Below, in pieces: positions 18,535-28,122 of a DNA stretch of 64,000 bases (position 1 is its first letter; each line of letters begins with the position of its first letter). The translations under genes were made by a program, and so were the position numbers. The notes beneath the pieces were generated by a model. It searched no databases and was not told where the DNA came from. It saw nothing but the letters and a program-made list of their open reading frames with translations. Origin of the DNA: Prevotella brunnea. Lineage in GTDB: Bacteria; Bacteroidota; Bacteroidia; Bacteroidales; Bacteroidaceae. The stretch spans positions 1 through 64,000 of the forward strand of contig NZ_SDIK01000056.1 of NCBI RefSeq assembly GCF_008016795.1, read 5' to 3'.

Positions 18535-19566
18535 ATGAAAATTTCAGAAGAACGAGCCAGTATGCTCAACGGCGTGCTCCTCATGGCACTCTTTGCCTGC
18601 TCCGCTTTCTACATTGCTGATATGCAATGGGTGAAAGCACTATCATTCAGTCCGCTGGTTGTGGGAATCATACTCGGAATGATTTATGCCAACAGCCTGC
18701 GCAACCAACTTCCCGAAACATGGGTTCCGGGCATCGCTTTCACCGGCAAACGCATCCTTCGCTTTGGCATCATCCTCTATGGATTCAAACTCAGCTTTCA
18801 AGATGTCATTGCCGTTGGTCTGCCTGCCATCGTCATCGATGCCATTGTCGTAACCGCGACCATCCTTTTGGGCATCGTGCTCGGCAAACTGCTGAAGATG
18901 GATCGTTCCATTGCCCTGCTCACGGCAAGCGGTAGTGCGATTTGCGGAGCGGCGGCGGTGATGGGTGTCGATGGAGCCATCAAGCCCAAGCCTTACAAAA
19001 CGGCAGTGGCAGTGGCTACGGTAGTTATCTTCGGCACACTCTCCATGTTCCTTTATCCCATCCTTTTCCGCGCCGGCATCTTCGATCTCCCCCTCTCACA
19101 GATGGGCATCTTTGCCGGCAGCACCATCCATGAGGTGGCACACGTGGTAGGAGCGGGCAACGCCATGGGCGGAGCCGTGAGCGACAATGCCATCATCGTG
19201 AAGATGATTCGAGTGATGATGCTCGTCCCGGTGCTCCTCGTCATTGCATTCTTCGTGGCAAAGGACGTGGCAGACCGTCCGGAAGGCGGGAAAAGCAACA
19301 TCACCGTTCCATGGTTTGCCATTCTCTTCCTTGTCGTCATCGGGTTCAATTCGCTCAATCTGCTGCCCGAAAGCGTGGTTTCCTTCATCAACACCCTCGA
19401 CACCTTCCTGCTCACCATGGCAATGACGGCACTCGGAGCAGAGACCAGCATCGACAAATTCAAGAAAGCCGGCTTCAAACCCTTCCTCCTTGCCTTCCTC
19501 CTTTGGCTGTGGCTCATTGGCGGCGGCTACTGCATGGCGAAATATCTCGTCCCCATCATGATGTAA
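18535..19566 (+). CDS. YeiH-family putative sulfate exporter (UPF0324)
   Basis: This 343-residue polytopic membrane protein of the YeiH/UPF0324 family has about ten helices. Family blocks visible are GIILGMIYANSLRNQLPETWVPGI, LRFGIILYGFKLSF, LTASGSAICGAAAVMGVDGAIK and the histidine-bearing GSTIHEVAHVVGAG. The proposed role is export of sulfate or related anions; this is a family-level inference. It lies 29 bp after the second permease gene and could be the last gene of the export operon. Confidence 0.93.
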   Translation: MKISEERASMLNGVLLMALFACSAFYIADMQWVKALSFSPLVVGIILGMIYANSLRNQLPETWVPGIAFTGKRILRFGIILYGFKLSFQDVIAVGLPAIVIDAIVVTATILLGIVLGKLLKMDRSIALLTASGSAICGAAAVMGVDGAIKPKPYKTAVAVATVVIFGTLSMFLYPILFRAGIFDLPLSQMGIFAGSTIHEVAHVVGAGNAMGGAVSDNAIIVKMIRVMMLVPVLLVIAFFVAKDVADRPEGGKSNITVPWFAILFLVVIGFNSLNLLPESVVSFINTLDTFLLTMAMTALGAETSIDKFKKAGFKPFLLAFLLWLWLIGGGYCMAKYLVPIMM

Positions 19567-19682
19567 AGCGCGAAGCTCGCGAAGTTCAAGAAGCAATTGT
19601 AAAAATCCCCGCCCTAAAGCCATTCCATTGCCCACGGTGAGCTTTCCGCCCGGAAAAACTTGCCCACCTCAACGGAAGTTCG

Positions 19683-19690
19683 TAAATTTG
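19683..19690 (+). promoter_or_regulatory. promoter of serB
   Basis: TAAATTTG lies 23 bp before the serB start codon, in the short gap after the YeiH-type gene. Confidence 0.7.
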
Positions 19691-19713
19691 CAGTGTTATA
19701 ATACCGATTATTT

Positions 19714-20961
19714 ATGAAGGAAAAAACAATGATTCAGGAAGAACAAATTCTCATTCGCATCACCGGACAAGACCGACCGGGACTCACAGCCTCCATCATG
19801 GCAATATTGGCACGCTACGATGCGCAAATACTTGATGTGGGACAGGCGGATATCCACTCCACACTCTCGCTCGGTATCCTCATCCGCACGACAGAGGAAA
19901 ACTCCGGAAAGGTAATGAAAGAACTGCTCTTCAAAGCCACCGAACTGAATATCAACATAGGGTTTTCGCCCATTCCCGACGATGAATATGAGGAATGGGT
20001 GGAAAAACAAGGGAAAAATCGCTACATTCTCACCATCATAGGGCGCAAACTCACAGCCAAAAGCATTCAGGCGGCAACGGCGACTCTCGCCGAACAAGAC
20101 ATGAACATCGATTCCATACGCCGACTGACGGGACGTCCCAGCCTGCGCCGACAAAACGCAAACGTAAGGGCATGTGTGGAATTTTCCGTGCGCGGCACAC
20201 CCACCGACTACGACCGGATGCAGGCACACCTCATGGAGATGAGCCACGAACAAGGCATCGACTTCTCCTTCCAAAAAGACAACATGTACCGCCGCATGCG
20301 CCGACTGATTTGCTTCGACATGGACTCCACACTCATACAGACCGAATGTATCGACGAACTGGCGAAATGCGCCGGGGTGGGGAAAGAAGTGGCAGAGATA
20401 ACCGAACGCGCCATGCGAGGCGAGATAGATTTCCGCGAAAGCTTCAAACAACGCGTGGCACTGCTCAAGGGACTCGATGCCGGAGTGATGCAGGGCATTG
20501 CCGAACGCATGCCCATCACCGAAGGCGTGGACAGACTCATGCGCGTGTTGAAAAACTGTGGTTACAAAATTGCCATCCTCAGTGGCGGATTTACCTATTT
20601 CGGAGAATATCTGCAACATAAATACGGCATCGACTACGTCTATGCCAACGAGTTAGAGATAGATGCCGACAACAAACTCACGGGACGCTACCTCGGAGAA
20701 ATAGTGGATGGCAGAAGAAAAGCAGAACTGCTGAAGCTCATCGCACAAGTGGAGAAAGTGAACCTCGCACAGACCATCGCCGTGGGCGACGGAGCAAACG
20801 ACCTGCCGATGATTTCGGAAGCCGGACTCGGCATCGCCTTCCATGCCAAACCACGCGTGAGAGAAACAGCAGAACAAAACCTCAACACCATCGGACTCGA
20901 CGGAGTGCTCTATTTCCTCGGATTCAAGGACAGCTACTTGGGCGATGAGGGGAAATTCTAA
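19714..20961 (+). CDS. serB: phosphoserine phosphatase with tandem ACT domains
   Basis: SerB removes phosphate from phosphoserine, the last step of serine synthesis. The 415-residue protein starts with two ACT-like domains (ILIRITGQDRPGLTASIMAI at the first; a second around residues 105-190) that probably sense serine. The HAD catalytic domain from about residue 205 has DMDSTLIQTE (nucleophile Asp), ILSGGFTYF and VGDGANDLPM. The length fits the two-ACT SerB form. An alternative Met lies five residues in. The nitroreductase gene starts 32 bp later and may be co-transcribed. glyA, which uses serine, is elsewhere in the window. Confidence 0.96.
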   Translation: MKEKTMIQEEQILIRITGQDRPGLTASIMAILARYDAQILDVGQADIHSTLSLGILIRTTEENSGKVMKELLFKATELNINIGFSPIPDDEYEEWVEKQGKNRYILTIIGRKLTAKSIQAATATLAEQDMNIDSIRRLTGRPSLRRQNANVRACVEFSVRGTPTDYDRMQAHLMEMSHEQGIDFSFQKDNMYRRMRRLICFDMDSTLIQTECIDELAKCAGVGKEVAEITERAMRGEIDFRESFKQRVALLKGLDAGVMQGIAERMPITEGVDRLMRVLKNCGYKIAILSGGFTYFGEYLQHKYGIDYVYANELEIDADNKLTGRYLGEIVDGRRKAELLKLIAQVEKVNLAQTIAVGDGANDLPMISEAGLGIAFHAKPRVRETAEQNLNTIGLDGVLYFLGFKDSYLGDEGKF

Positions 20962-20993
20962 GAGGGAGAAACAACTTAAAAAACATAAAAATC

Positions 20994-21722
20994 ATGACCC
21001 TGACCGAGATATTGGAACACCGAAGGGCAATCCGCCATTTCGATTCTGAAAAACCACTCGACACCGAGCGAGTGAAGGAATGTCTGAAAATGGCAACCCT
21101 CGCACCCACCAGTTCAAACATGCAACTCTGGGAGTGCTACCACGTTACCGACAAAACGCTGATGGCAAAACTGACACACGCCTGTTTGGGACAGCTCACC
21201 GCCAAATCGGCACAACAGATGGTAGTATTCGTAACACGACAAGACCGATACAAGGCTCACGCTAAGGCAGTGATGGAATTTGAGGCGGAAAACACCCGCC
21301 GCCACAGCCCGGAAGAGAAACAAGCAAAACGCGTGAAGAAATGGAATCTTTACTATGGCAAACTCATGCCCTTCGTCTATTCCCGATTCCTCGGTGTGTG
21401 GGGACTGCTGCGCAAACTCCTCGCACAACTCATCGGACTGTCCCGACCCATTGTCCGACAAGTTTCCGAAGCAGACATGCGAGTGGTGGTGCACAAGAGT
21501 TGCGCCTTGGCGGTGCAGACCTTCATGCTCGCCATGAGCGAGGCAGGCTACGACACCTGTCCGCTCGAAGGCTTCGACAGCCGTCTCGTGAAACGCGCCC
21601 TCGGACTGCCCTGCGATTGCGAAATCAACATGATTATCACCTGTGGCATCCGACTTCCCGATGGCGTCTGGGGCGACCGCTTCCGAGTGCCATTCTCCGA
21701 AACCTATCACTACAGAGGATAG
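20994..21722 (+). CDS. nitroreductase-family flavoprotein
   Basis: This 242-residue FMN-dependent nitroreductase-like enzyme starts ILEHRRAIRHFDSEKPL, with the Arg-containing FMN-phosphate motif, followed by LAPTSSNMQLWE. Near the C-terminus a second flavin-contact region reads GYDTCPLEGFDSRLVKRALGLP. A 60-residue insert with hydrophobic residues (KLMPFVYSRFLGVWGLLRKLLAQLIGLS) lies between the halves, longer than in typical members. The physiological substrate cannot be inferred. It follows serB on the same strand. Confidence 0.9.
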   Translation: MTLTEILEHRRAIRHFDSEKPLDTERVKECLKMATLAPTSSNMQLWECYHVTDKTLMAKLTHACLGQLTAKSAQQMVVFVTRQDRYKAHAKAVMEFEAENTRRHSPEEKQAKRVKKWNLYYGKLMPFVYSRFLGVWGLLRKLLAQLIGLSRPIVRQVSEADMRVVVHKSCALAVQTFMLAMSEAGYDTCPLEGFDSRLVKRALGLPCDCEINMIITCGIRLPDGVWGDRFRVPFSETYHYRG

Positions 21723-21821
21723 CATTTCGCTCATGCGCGTGGGCAAATTATCACCTTGGAACACCAATAATTTACCCAATAAATTTCACCCTGTCGAGAC
21801 AAAGCCCAACCTCTGCATTTC

Positions 21822-22125
21822 CAAAAGCTAACCTTTTGCCTTCCAAAAGCTAAGCTTTTGCATTGCAAAAGGTCATGTATTGCGTTGCAAAAGCTAAGCT
21901 TTTAAATCGCAAGCAGTATCGCTCTGATTATCAACAGGTTACAAACCGCATCTTGACCACTGGTTTTCCATGCGGTTTTGTAGATAACGGCAGGCGGAAT
22001 CTTCTGCGCCACGAAGCCATTTGACACCACGCGAATACGAATTGACGACATAAGAAAACGCAGGTGCCGTTCAGCATTTGGAAAAAACACGTTAAATCGC
22101 ACGACCGGATGCAACCTTGTGCGAA
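21822..22125 (-). repeat. long copy (D) of the dispersed palindrome element, inverted and diverged
   Basis: The array is at 21822-21906: units at 21822 and 21844, a half unit CAAAAGGTCATG at 21866 and a unit at 21888, all 22 bp apart. The flank to about 22125 still aligns with copy A in reverse (TGATTATCAACAGGTTAC, GTGTCAAA and CGAATACGAATT regions), but with many substitutions. It is the most diverged long copy. Confidence 0.75.
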
Positions 22126-22218
22126 CTTTATGGAATTATTTAGAACACCATTGCCTTAAAGCAACATTTTTTTTGATTATTTCTCACTCTCGATACACTC
22201 TATCCAAAATACTTTTCT

Positions 22219-22226
22219 TACCTTTG
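22219..22226 (+). promoter_or_regulatory. promoter of the DUF4827-glmM unit
   Basis: TACCTTTG lies 26 bp before the lipoprotein start at 22253. Confidence 0.7.
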
Positions 22227-22252
22227 CACGGAACGAAACCGAACAATAAAAC

Positions 22253-22891
22253 ATGAAAAAAATATCCATCCTGCTCGCCATCCTGACAGCAATCGCGACA
22301 TTCGCCGCCTGCAATGGCAACGACACCTATGCCGAACAGATTGAGCGTGAACGCAATTCCGTGAACGAGTACATCGTGAAACACGGAATCAAAGTCATAT
22401 CCGAAGACCAATTTGAACGACAAAACTTCAGCACCGACATCACCAAAAACGAATTCGTAAGATTCAACAACACCGGAGTCTATATGCAAATACTCCATAA
22501 AGGAATAGGCGAGAAACTCAGGAAAGGCGAAACTGCCACCGTGCTCTGCCGCTTCGACGAGTTCAACGTCATGGAAGACTCGCTGCAACTCACCAACCGC
22601 TCACTCCATTGGAGCGGAATAGTGGACAAGATGTCAGTAACCAACACCAGCGGCACTTTCACCGCCTCGTTCGACAAAAGCTCCAGCCTGATGTTCCGAA
22701 CCTACAAAAGCGCATCGGTGCCCCCCGGATGGCTTGCACCACTCGCCTACATCAAAATAGGACGAATAAAAAGCGCCACCGACTCACTGGCTCACGTGCG
22801 CATCATCGTACCCTCGACGCAAGGACACCAAAACGCAAGCCAAAACGTGTACGCTTGCTTCTACGACATCACCTACGGACGAGGATTGTAA
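22253..22891 (+). CDS. DUF4827-type lipoprotein
   Basis: The 212-residue protein starts MKKISILLAILTAIATFAAC, a lipoprotein signal with Cys20 as the lipidation site. A lipid-anchored domain follows with EYIVKHGIKVISEDQFERQ, GVYMQILHKGIGEKLRKGETATVLCRFDEFNV and a C-terminal ACFYDITYGRGL. The pattern recalls FKBP-like folds and matches what I remember of the Bacteroidales DUF4827 family. No catalytic function is known to me. It lies 27 bp before glmM, a gene order I recall in other Bacteroidales, which suggests a link to envelope biogenesis. Confidence 0.8.
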   Translation: MKKISILLAILTAIATFAACNGNDTYAEQIERERNSVNEYIVKHGIKVISEDQFERQNFSTDITKNEFVRFNNTGVYMQILHKGIGEKLRKGETATVLCRFDEFNVMEDSLQLTNRSLHWSGIVDKMSVTNTSGTFTASFDKSSSLMFRTYKSASVPPGWLAPLAYIKIGRIKSATDSLAHVRIIVPSTQGHQNASQNVYACFYDITYGRGL

Positions 22892-22918
22892 ACATAAAAA
22901 ACGCATAACAAAAAGAAC

Positions 22919-24310
22919 ATGACACTCATAAAGTCTATCTCAGGAATCCGCGGAACAATAGGCGGACAAACAGGCGACACACTGAACCCGCTCGACATCG
23001 TGAAATTCACCTCGGCTTACGCCACATTCATGGCAAAAAAGAACCTCGGAAAGAAACTAAAAATCATCGTCGGACGAGACGCACGCATATCCGGAGAAAT
23101 GGTGAAGAACGTCGTGTGCGGCACCCTCATGGGAATAGGAGCCGACGTAGTGAACATCGGACTTGCCACCACACCCACAACAGAACTTGCAGTGCGCATG
23201 GCAGAAGCCGACGGAGGCATCATCATCACCGCATCGCACAACCCACGCCAATGGAACGCATTGAAACTGCTCAACAACGAAGGAGAGTTTCTCACCGCAG
23301 AAGAAGGAGCAGCCGTGCTCGACATCGCCGAACGAGAAGACTTCAACTATGCCGACGTGGACGCATTGGGCACCTACACGGAAGAACACTCCTACAACCA
23401 AAAGCACGTGGAAGCCGTAACCACACTCCGACTTGCCGACCTCGATGCCATCCGAAAACGAAAATTCCGCGTCTGCGCAGACACCATCAACTCGGTGGGA
23501 GGCATCATCCTCCCCCTGCTCTTCGATGAGTTGGGCGTGGATTACACCTTGCTCAACGGAGAACCAACAGGCGATTTCGCCCACAACCCGGAACCCATCG
23601 AGAAAAACCTCGAAGGCATCATGAACGAAATGAAACACGGCGGCTACGACCTTGGCATCGTCGTCGATCCGGACGTCGATCGCTTGGCATTCATCCGTGA
23701 AGACGGCATCATGTTTGGCGAAGAATACACCCTCGTCAGCGTGGCGGATTACATCCTCGACCACGTGAAAGGAAACACCGTCAGCAACCTCTCATCCACA
23801 CGCGCCCTGCGAGACATTACCGAACGACATGGCGGAAAATACTATGCCGCCGCCGTGGGCGAAGTAAACGTTACCACAAAAATGAAAGCCGTGAACGCCG
23901 TCATCGGCGGAGAAGGCAATGGGGGAGTAATCTATCCCGAAAGCCACTACGGACGCGACGCACTCGTGGGCATCGTACTCTTCCTCAGCTCATTGGCACA
24001 AAAAGGACTCACCGCAAGCGAACTGCGCCAAACCTATCCCGAATATTTCATCGCAAAAAACCGCATCGACCTCACCCCCGAAACAGATGTCAATGCCATC
24101 CTCGAAAAGGTAAAAGAACTCTATGGCAGAGAAAACAACGTACAGATAACCGACATCGACGGCGTGAAACTCGATTTCCCCTCATCGTGGGTACACCTCC
24201 GCAAATCGAACACCGAACCCATCATCCGCGTTTACAGCGAGGCAGGCAGCATGGCAGAAGCAGATGCCTTAGGCAAAAAACTCATGCAAGTGGTGTACGA
24301 TATGCAATAA
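22919..24310 (+). CDS. glmM: phosphoglucosamine mutase
   Basis: GlmM converts glucosamine-6-phosphate to glucosamine-1-phosphate for UDP-GlcNAc, and so for peptidoglycan and LPS. The 463-residue protein is an alpha-D-phosphohexomutase. It has ISGIRGTIGG at the N-terminus, the phosphoserine loop GGIIITASHNPRQWNALK, the metal-binding DPDVDRLAF, GGEGNGGVIYP, and the phosphate-binding RKSNTEPIIRVYSE near the end. Some members of this group also use mannose, so phosphomannomutase activity cannot be excluded. It is co-transcribed with the upstream lipoprotein gene. Confidence 0.94.
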   Translation: MTLIKSISGIRGTIGGQTGDTLNPLDIVKFTSAYATFMAKKNLGKKLKIIVGRDARISGEMVKNVVCGTLMGIGADVVNIGLATTPTTELAVRMAEADGGIIITASHNPRQWNALKLLNNEGEFLTAEEGAAVLDIAEREDFNYADVDALGTYTEEHSYNQKHVEAVTTLRLADLDAIRKRKFRVCADTINSVGGIILPLLFDELGVDYTLLNGEPTGDFAHNPEPIEKNLEGIMNEMKHGGYDLGIVVDPDVDRLAFIREDGIMFGEEYTLVSVADYILDHVKGNTVSNLSSTRALRDITERHGGKYYAAAVGEVNVTTKMKAVNAVIGGEGNGGVIYPESHYGRDALVGIVLFLSSLAQKGLTASELRQTYPEYFIAKNRIDLTPETDVNAILEKVKELYGRENNVQITDIDGVKLDFPSSWVHLRKSNTEPIIRVYSEAGSMAEADALGKKLMQVVYDMQ

Positions 24311-24321
24311 ACCATTGGGAA

Positions 24322-24378
24322 GTGCGGACAAACACCATGTCGGTCCGCACACGGCGGTGCAATTCCATTCCACCGCCG
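24322..24378. repeat. two tandem perfect hairpins after glmM
   Basis: GTGCGGAC (24322-24329) pairs with GTCCGCAC (24343-24350), and CGGCGGTG (24352-24359) pairs with CACCGCCG (24371-24378). Both stems are perfect 8-mers and GC-rich, one base apart. No T-run follows, so this may be an mRNA-stabilising or factor-dependent 3' end for the glmM transcript. Confidence 0.6.
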
Positions 24379-24466
24379 ACATTCATCCGTTGCAACCCAT
24401 CACCCGAACAGCCCAAAGCCATAAACTTTTCGTTGAAATGGTGGCAATGGTATATAAAAAAATGTG

Positions 24467-24474
24467 TAAATTTG
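24467..24474 (+). promoter_or_regulatory. promoter of the HAD gene, implying a leaderless mRNA
   Basis: TAAATTTG ends 4 bases before the ATG at 24479. The TAA inside the box is an in-frame stop for the gene, so no upstream start is possible. Transcription should begin at or next to the start codon. Confidence 0.7.
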
Positions 24475-24478
24475 CGAC

Positions 24479-25087
24479 ATGGATTATAAAAACATCATTT
24501 TCGATATGGGCAACGTGCTCGTGAAACTCGACGAGGAAGCCACAATGAAACAATTTGCGGCACTTGGATTGGGACACGACAAAGCACAGACCGAACACGA
24601 CGAAGTGGCAGACCTGATAAGAGGAATGGGGATAGGGACAGTGTCCAACGAAACATTCTTCGATGCCGTGCGGCGCATTACACACCGCGACCTCTCCGAC
24701 CACGAGATAACCAAAGCCGTGAATGCAATGCTGCTCTATGTTCCCGAAGAGAAAAAACGCAAACTATTGGAAATCAGGAAACAAGGCTATCACACCTACC
24801 TGTTGAGCAACACCATCGACCTGCATTGGCAATATTGTAAGCAACAACTCTTTCCCATGGGCAAACATACCGTGGACGACTATTTCGAACGAATGTTCCT
24901 CTCACAAGTGATGCACAAAAAGAAACCCGATGACGAAATCTTCCAAACCGTCATAGCCGAAACGGGCATCAACCCTGAAGAAACACTATTCATTGACGAC
25001 CTAAAGGAAAACTGCCAAGCGGCAAAGCGACAGGGATTGCACACCTTTCAAAACAAAGAGTTCAACGACTGGCTACAACTATTTTAA
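24479..25087 (+). CDS. HAD-family hydrolase (YihX-like phosphatase)
   Basis: This 202-residue HAD phosphatase has motif I IIFDMGNVLVKLD, where Asp9 is the nucleophile (the second Asp is replaced by Asn, as in YihX-type members). Motif II is YLLSNTID, the motif III Lys lies in HKKKPDDEIF, and motif IV is TLFIDDLKENC. YihX removes phosphate from sugar phosphates such as glucose-1-phosphate; substrate here is unknown. Motif I begins at residue 6, so the ATG at 24479 must be the true start, although the promoter box ends only 4 bases before it. Confidence 0.92.
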   Translation: MDYKNIIFDMGNVLVKLDEEATMKQFAALGLGHDKAQTEHDEVADLIRGMGIGTVSNETFFDAVRRITHRDLSDHEITKAVNAMLLYVPEEKKRKLLEIRKQGYHTYLLSNTIDLHWQYCKQQLFPMGKHTVDDYFERMFLSQVMHKKKPDDEIFQTVIAETGINPEETLFIDDLKENCQAAKRQGLHTFQNKEFNDWLQLF

Positions 25088-25219
25088 AAAACGCAAAAAC
25101 AAACACCAAAAACTAAGATGGGAAAGGAACAACCCGACCACCCCTAAAGAAAATTCAGCAAAATAACCGCTCCACGACAGAAAAACAATAAAAAATTCGT
25201 TGAACCATCAAAAAATAAT

Positions 25220-25227
25220 TATCTTTG
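25220..25227 (+). promoter_or_regulatory. promoter of the nucleoside phosphorylase gene
   Basis: TATCTTTG lies 40 bp before the start codon at 25268. Confidence 0.7.
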
Positions 25228-25267
25228 TGGAACAACATGACATAATGATTCACAAAAAAATAAGAAC

Positions 25268-26140
25268 ATGACCGAAAACTACTTTGCGCCATCAGAACTC
25301 ATCATCAATGAGGACGGCAGCATATTCCATTTACACCTGAAACCAAAAAACCTCGCCGACAAAGTTATCCTCGTTGGCGACCCGGGACGCGTGGCACTCG
25401 TGGCATCACATTTCGACGATGCCGAATGTGAAGTAAGCAACAGAGAGTTTCGCACAGTAACGGGAACCTACAAAGGAAAACGCATCACCGTGCTCAGCAC
25501 CGGAATAGGATGCGACAACATCGACATTGTCGTGAACGAACTCGACGCGTTGGCAAACATCGACTTTGAAACACGCAGAGAGAAAACCGAAAAACGACAA
25601 CTCACCCTCGTGCGCATCGGAACCTGTGGCGGACTACAACCCCACACGCCCATCGGCACTTTCGTGGCATCGGAAAAAAGCATCGGTTTCGATGGCTTGC
25701 TCAACTTCTACGAAGGAAGAGAAAAGCTCGACGGAGAATTTGAAGCAGAGTTCAAAAAACAAGTAAAATGGATGCAGCAATTAGGAAACCCATACGTTGC
25801 CAACGCCGACCCGGAACTATTGAACAGAATAGCGCAAGACGACATGGTAAGAGGCGTAACCATTGCCTGCGGAGGCTTCTTCGGACCACAAGGAAGAAGA
25901 TTGCGATTGCCACTCGCCGACCCGGACTTGAACAGGAAAATAGAGGACTTTGAATACAAAGGACACAAAATAACCAACTTCGAGATGGAATCATCCGCAC
26001 TCGCCGGATTGGCATACCTCATGGGACACAAAGCCCTGACTTGCTGCATGGTAATAGCCAACAGAAGACAGAAAGAAGCAAACGCGGGATACAAAAACAC
26101 CATTGACGGACTCATCAAAGAAGTGCTGGAAAGAATCTAA
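25268..26140 (+). CDS. nucleoside phosphorylase (uridine phosphorylase-like)
   Basis: This 290-residue member of the PNP/UDP phosphorylase family has VILVGDPGRVALVASHFDD with the phosphate-binding Gly/Arg, ITVLSTGIGCDNIDIVVNEL, LVRIGTCGGLQPHTPIGTFVAS and NFEMESSALAGLA with the ribose-binding Met-Glu. It would split a nucleoside and phosphate to base and ribose-1-phosphate for salvage. The GCGGLQ-like block and length suit uridine phosphorylase, but purine use cannot be excluded. mnmE follows 64 bp later on the same strand with no clear promoter of its own, so the two may share a transcript. Confidence 0.92.
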   Translation: MTENYFAPSELIINEDGSIFHLHLKPKNLADKVILVGDPGRVALVASHFDDAECEVSNREFRTVTGTYKGKRITVLSTGIGCDNIDIVVNELDALANIDFETRREKTEKRQLTLVRIGTCGGLQPHTPIGTFVASEKSIGFDGLLNFYEGREKLDGEFEAEFKKQVKWMQQLGNPYVANADPELLNRIAQDDMVRGVTIACGGFFGPQGRRLRLPLADPDLNRKIEDFEYKGHKITNFEMESSALAGLAYLMGHKALTCCMVIANRRQKEANAGYKNTIDGLIKEVLERI

Positions 26141-26204
26141 CAGAAGTGGACAAACCTTCACACCGCGATAACGCAAAAAGATAGAGCCCTCCCGTTTTTT
26201 AATT

Positions 26205-27617
26205 ATGAATAAAACGCAATCGCTTCATGACAATTCCTACCTCACCAAACGGAGAGGGGACGGGAGTGGCACTATCTGCGCAATGGCAACACCACCGGGA
26301 GGAGCACTCGGCGTTATTCGAGTGTCCGGACCGAAAGCCATCGACATCGTAAACAGCATCTTTTCAAAAAACATACTGAACGCACCCGCAAACTCATTAC
26401 ACCACGGAGAAATAACCAACGCGAAAGGGGAAACCATCGACGAGACCGTAGTGGCAGTTTGGCGAGCACCACATTCCTACACCGGAGAAGACACCACAGA
26501 AATATCGTGCCACGGCTCCACCTACATTCTCAACAAAGTGCTCCAACGACTCATAGAAAAAGGATGCCGACAAGCCGAACCCGGAGAATACACACAAAGA
26601 GCTTATCTCAACGGAAAACTCGACCTGTCGCAGGCAGAAGCCGTAGCCGAACTCATCGCATCGGCTAATAAAGCCTCCCACAAAATGGCAATGTCGCAAC
26701 TCAAGGGACACTTCTCGGGAGAACTCGCAAAACTACGCGAACAACTGCTTAAGATGACCTCACTCATCGAACTGGAACTCGACTTCGCCGACCATGAAGA
26801 ATTGGAGTTTGCCGACCGATCCGAACTCAAAGCATTGGCAACAGAAATAGATGAAAAAGTAATCGGACTCGCACAATCATTCAAAATGGGACAAGCCCTG
26901 AAAAGAGGCATACCGGTGGCTATTGTGGGAAAAACAAATGTGGGAAAATCGACACTACTCAACCGACTCATACGCGACAACCGTGCCATCGTAAGCAATA
27001 TTCACGGAACGACGCGCGACGTGATAGAAGACACCATGTCCATCAACGGCATTGAATTTCTCTTCATCGACACCGCCGGCATCCGAAAAACCAACGACAA
27101 AATAGAACAACTGGGCATAGAACGCACCTATCGGCAAATCGACAAAGCACAAATCGTACTGTGGGTTATTGACGAAGAACCCACAAACGAAGAGACCACG
27201 GAGATGGAACAACGATGTCGCGAAAAACAACTCATCATCGTACGGAATAAACAAGAGGCAATACTGAGCGGGAACCGACACCCTCACAACAACAACGATA
27301 AGAACGTCATTTCCATATCAGCAAAACAAAACTTGGGAATCGACAAACTCGAACAAATCATCTATCACGCAGCCGAATTGCCCGAACTCACCGAAAACTC
27401 GGTCATCGTAACGAGCGCACGCCACTACGAAGCCCTCACAAAAGCACATCAGGCATTGCTCGCCGTAGCACAATCCATCAACCTCGGACTCAGTGGCGAC
27501 CTTGTGGCAGAAGACTTGAAACTCGTTATCGAGGAACTCGGCACCATCACCGGCACGCAAATCAGCAGCACCGAAACCCTCCATAACATCTTTAAACATT
27601 TCTGCATCGGCAAATGA
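26205..27617 (+). CDS. mnmE: tRNA modification GTPase MnmE (TrmE)
   Basis: With MnmG, MnmE installs the aminomethyl-type group on U34 of certain tRNAs. The 470-residue protein has the N-terminal folate-binding domain ([22 protein letters not shown]), helical domain, GTPase domain (G1 [10 protein letters not shown]3 DTAG, G4 in place VRNKQEA) and the family's C-terminal motif FCIGK with the essential Cys. About 20 residues ([20 protein letters not shown]) precede the usual start, and an internal Met in CAMATPP would remove part of the first strand, so 26205 is kept. The length is standard. Confidence 0.97.
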   Translation: MNKTQSLHDNSYLTKRRGDGSGTICAMATPPGGALGVIRVSGPKAIDIVNSIFSKNILNAPANSLHHGEITNAKGETIDETVVAVWRAPHSYTGEDTTEISCHGSTYILNKVLQRLIEKGCRQAEPGEYTQRAYLNGKLDLSQAEAVAELIASANKASHKMAMSQLKGHFSGELAKLREQLLKMTSLIELELDFADHEELEFADRSELKALATEIDEKVIGLAQSFKMGQALKRGIPVAIVGKTNVGKSTLLNRLIRDNRAIVSNIHGTTRDVIEDTMSINGIEFLFIDTAGIRKTNDKIEQLGIERTYRQIDKAQIVLWVIDEEPTNEETTEMEQRCREKQLIIVRNKQEAILSGNRHPHNNNDKNVISISAKQNLGIDKLEQIIYHAAELPELTENSVIVTSARHYEALTKAHQALLAVAQSINLGLSGDLVAEDLKLVIEELGTITGTQISSTETLHNIFKHFCIGK

Positions 27618-27795
27618 GTTTAAATGTTGCAAATACGACAGCAAAACTGCTACCATTATTATTTTCTTAATCAGTATTATGGTAAATAAGGTATCTGATT
27701 TTGTCTGAACGCAGACCGCAGAACTGATTAATATGGATTTATTGGAACTGAAAAAAACATTATTGTTCGCAAAAAGGATTATCCATTCCGCTTAA

Positions 27796-28015
27796 AAAAA
27801 TCATCGATTTCATCGGGATATATCATTATTCTATCAAAATAAAATATCGATTTCATCGAAGTAAATTGAAGTTCTCTTAGTTATAAATTCATCTATCCAT
27901 AGAAGTAAATCATCTTTTTTACTGAGGTAAATTGAAGTTCCCATCATTATAAATCCACCCATCCATCGGAAAAAATTGTTTACGGCATTGGGAAAAATTG
28001 TTGATTTCATCGGCG
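27796..28015. repeat. ten-unit degenerate 22-bp array, AT-rich
   Basis: The 220 bp divide into ten contiguous 22-mers starting at 27796, 27818, 27840, 27862, 27884, 27906, 27928, 27950, 27972 and 27994. Most begin TAAAT or AAAAT and many end in an ATCGG-like block. The fourth and seventh units both begin TAAATTGAAGTTC (66 bp apart), which marks a higher-order repeat of three units. The region is clearly more AT-rich than its surroundings. A 70-residue minus-strand frame across it (27834-28046) simply translates the repeat. The A-tracts recur every two helical turns. Confidence 0.75.
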
Positions 28016-28122
28016 ATTTTGTCGATGCGACTCTCTGCAAGAACATGGCTGAGATTGGAATTGACAGACAAAATTTAGGGCAATGTATTCTGTTGATAAT
28101 CAGAAGATTATGAACAGACTTC

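Noticed and set aside
19708-20619. 303-residue minus-strand frame inside serB
   Set aside because: It is antisense to serB. Composition is dominated by codon reversal (Phe, His, Val, Cys) and no motif is recognisable.
27834-28046. 70-residue minus-strand frame (MFLQRVASTKSPMKS...)
   Set aside because: It is only the translation of the 22-bp array; the 66-bp super-unit yields a repeated 22-residue phrase. No ribosome-binding site or promoter was found.
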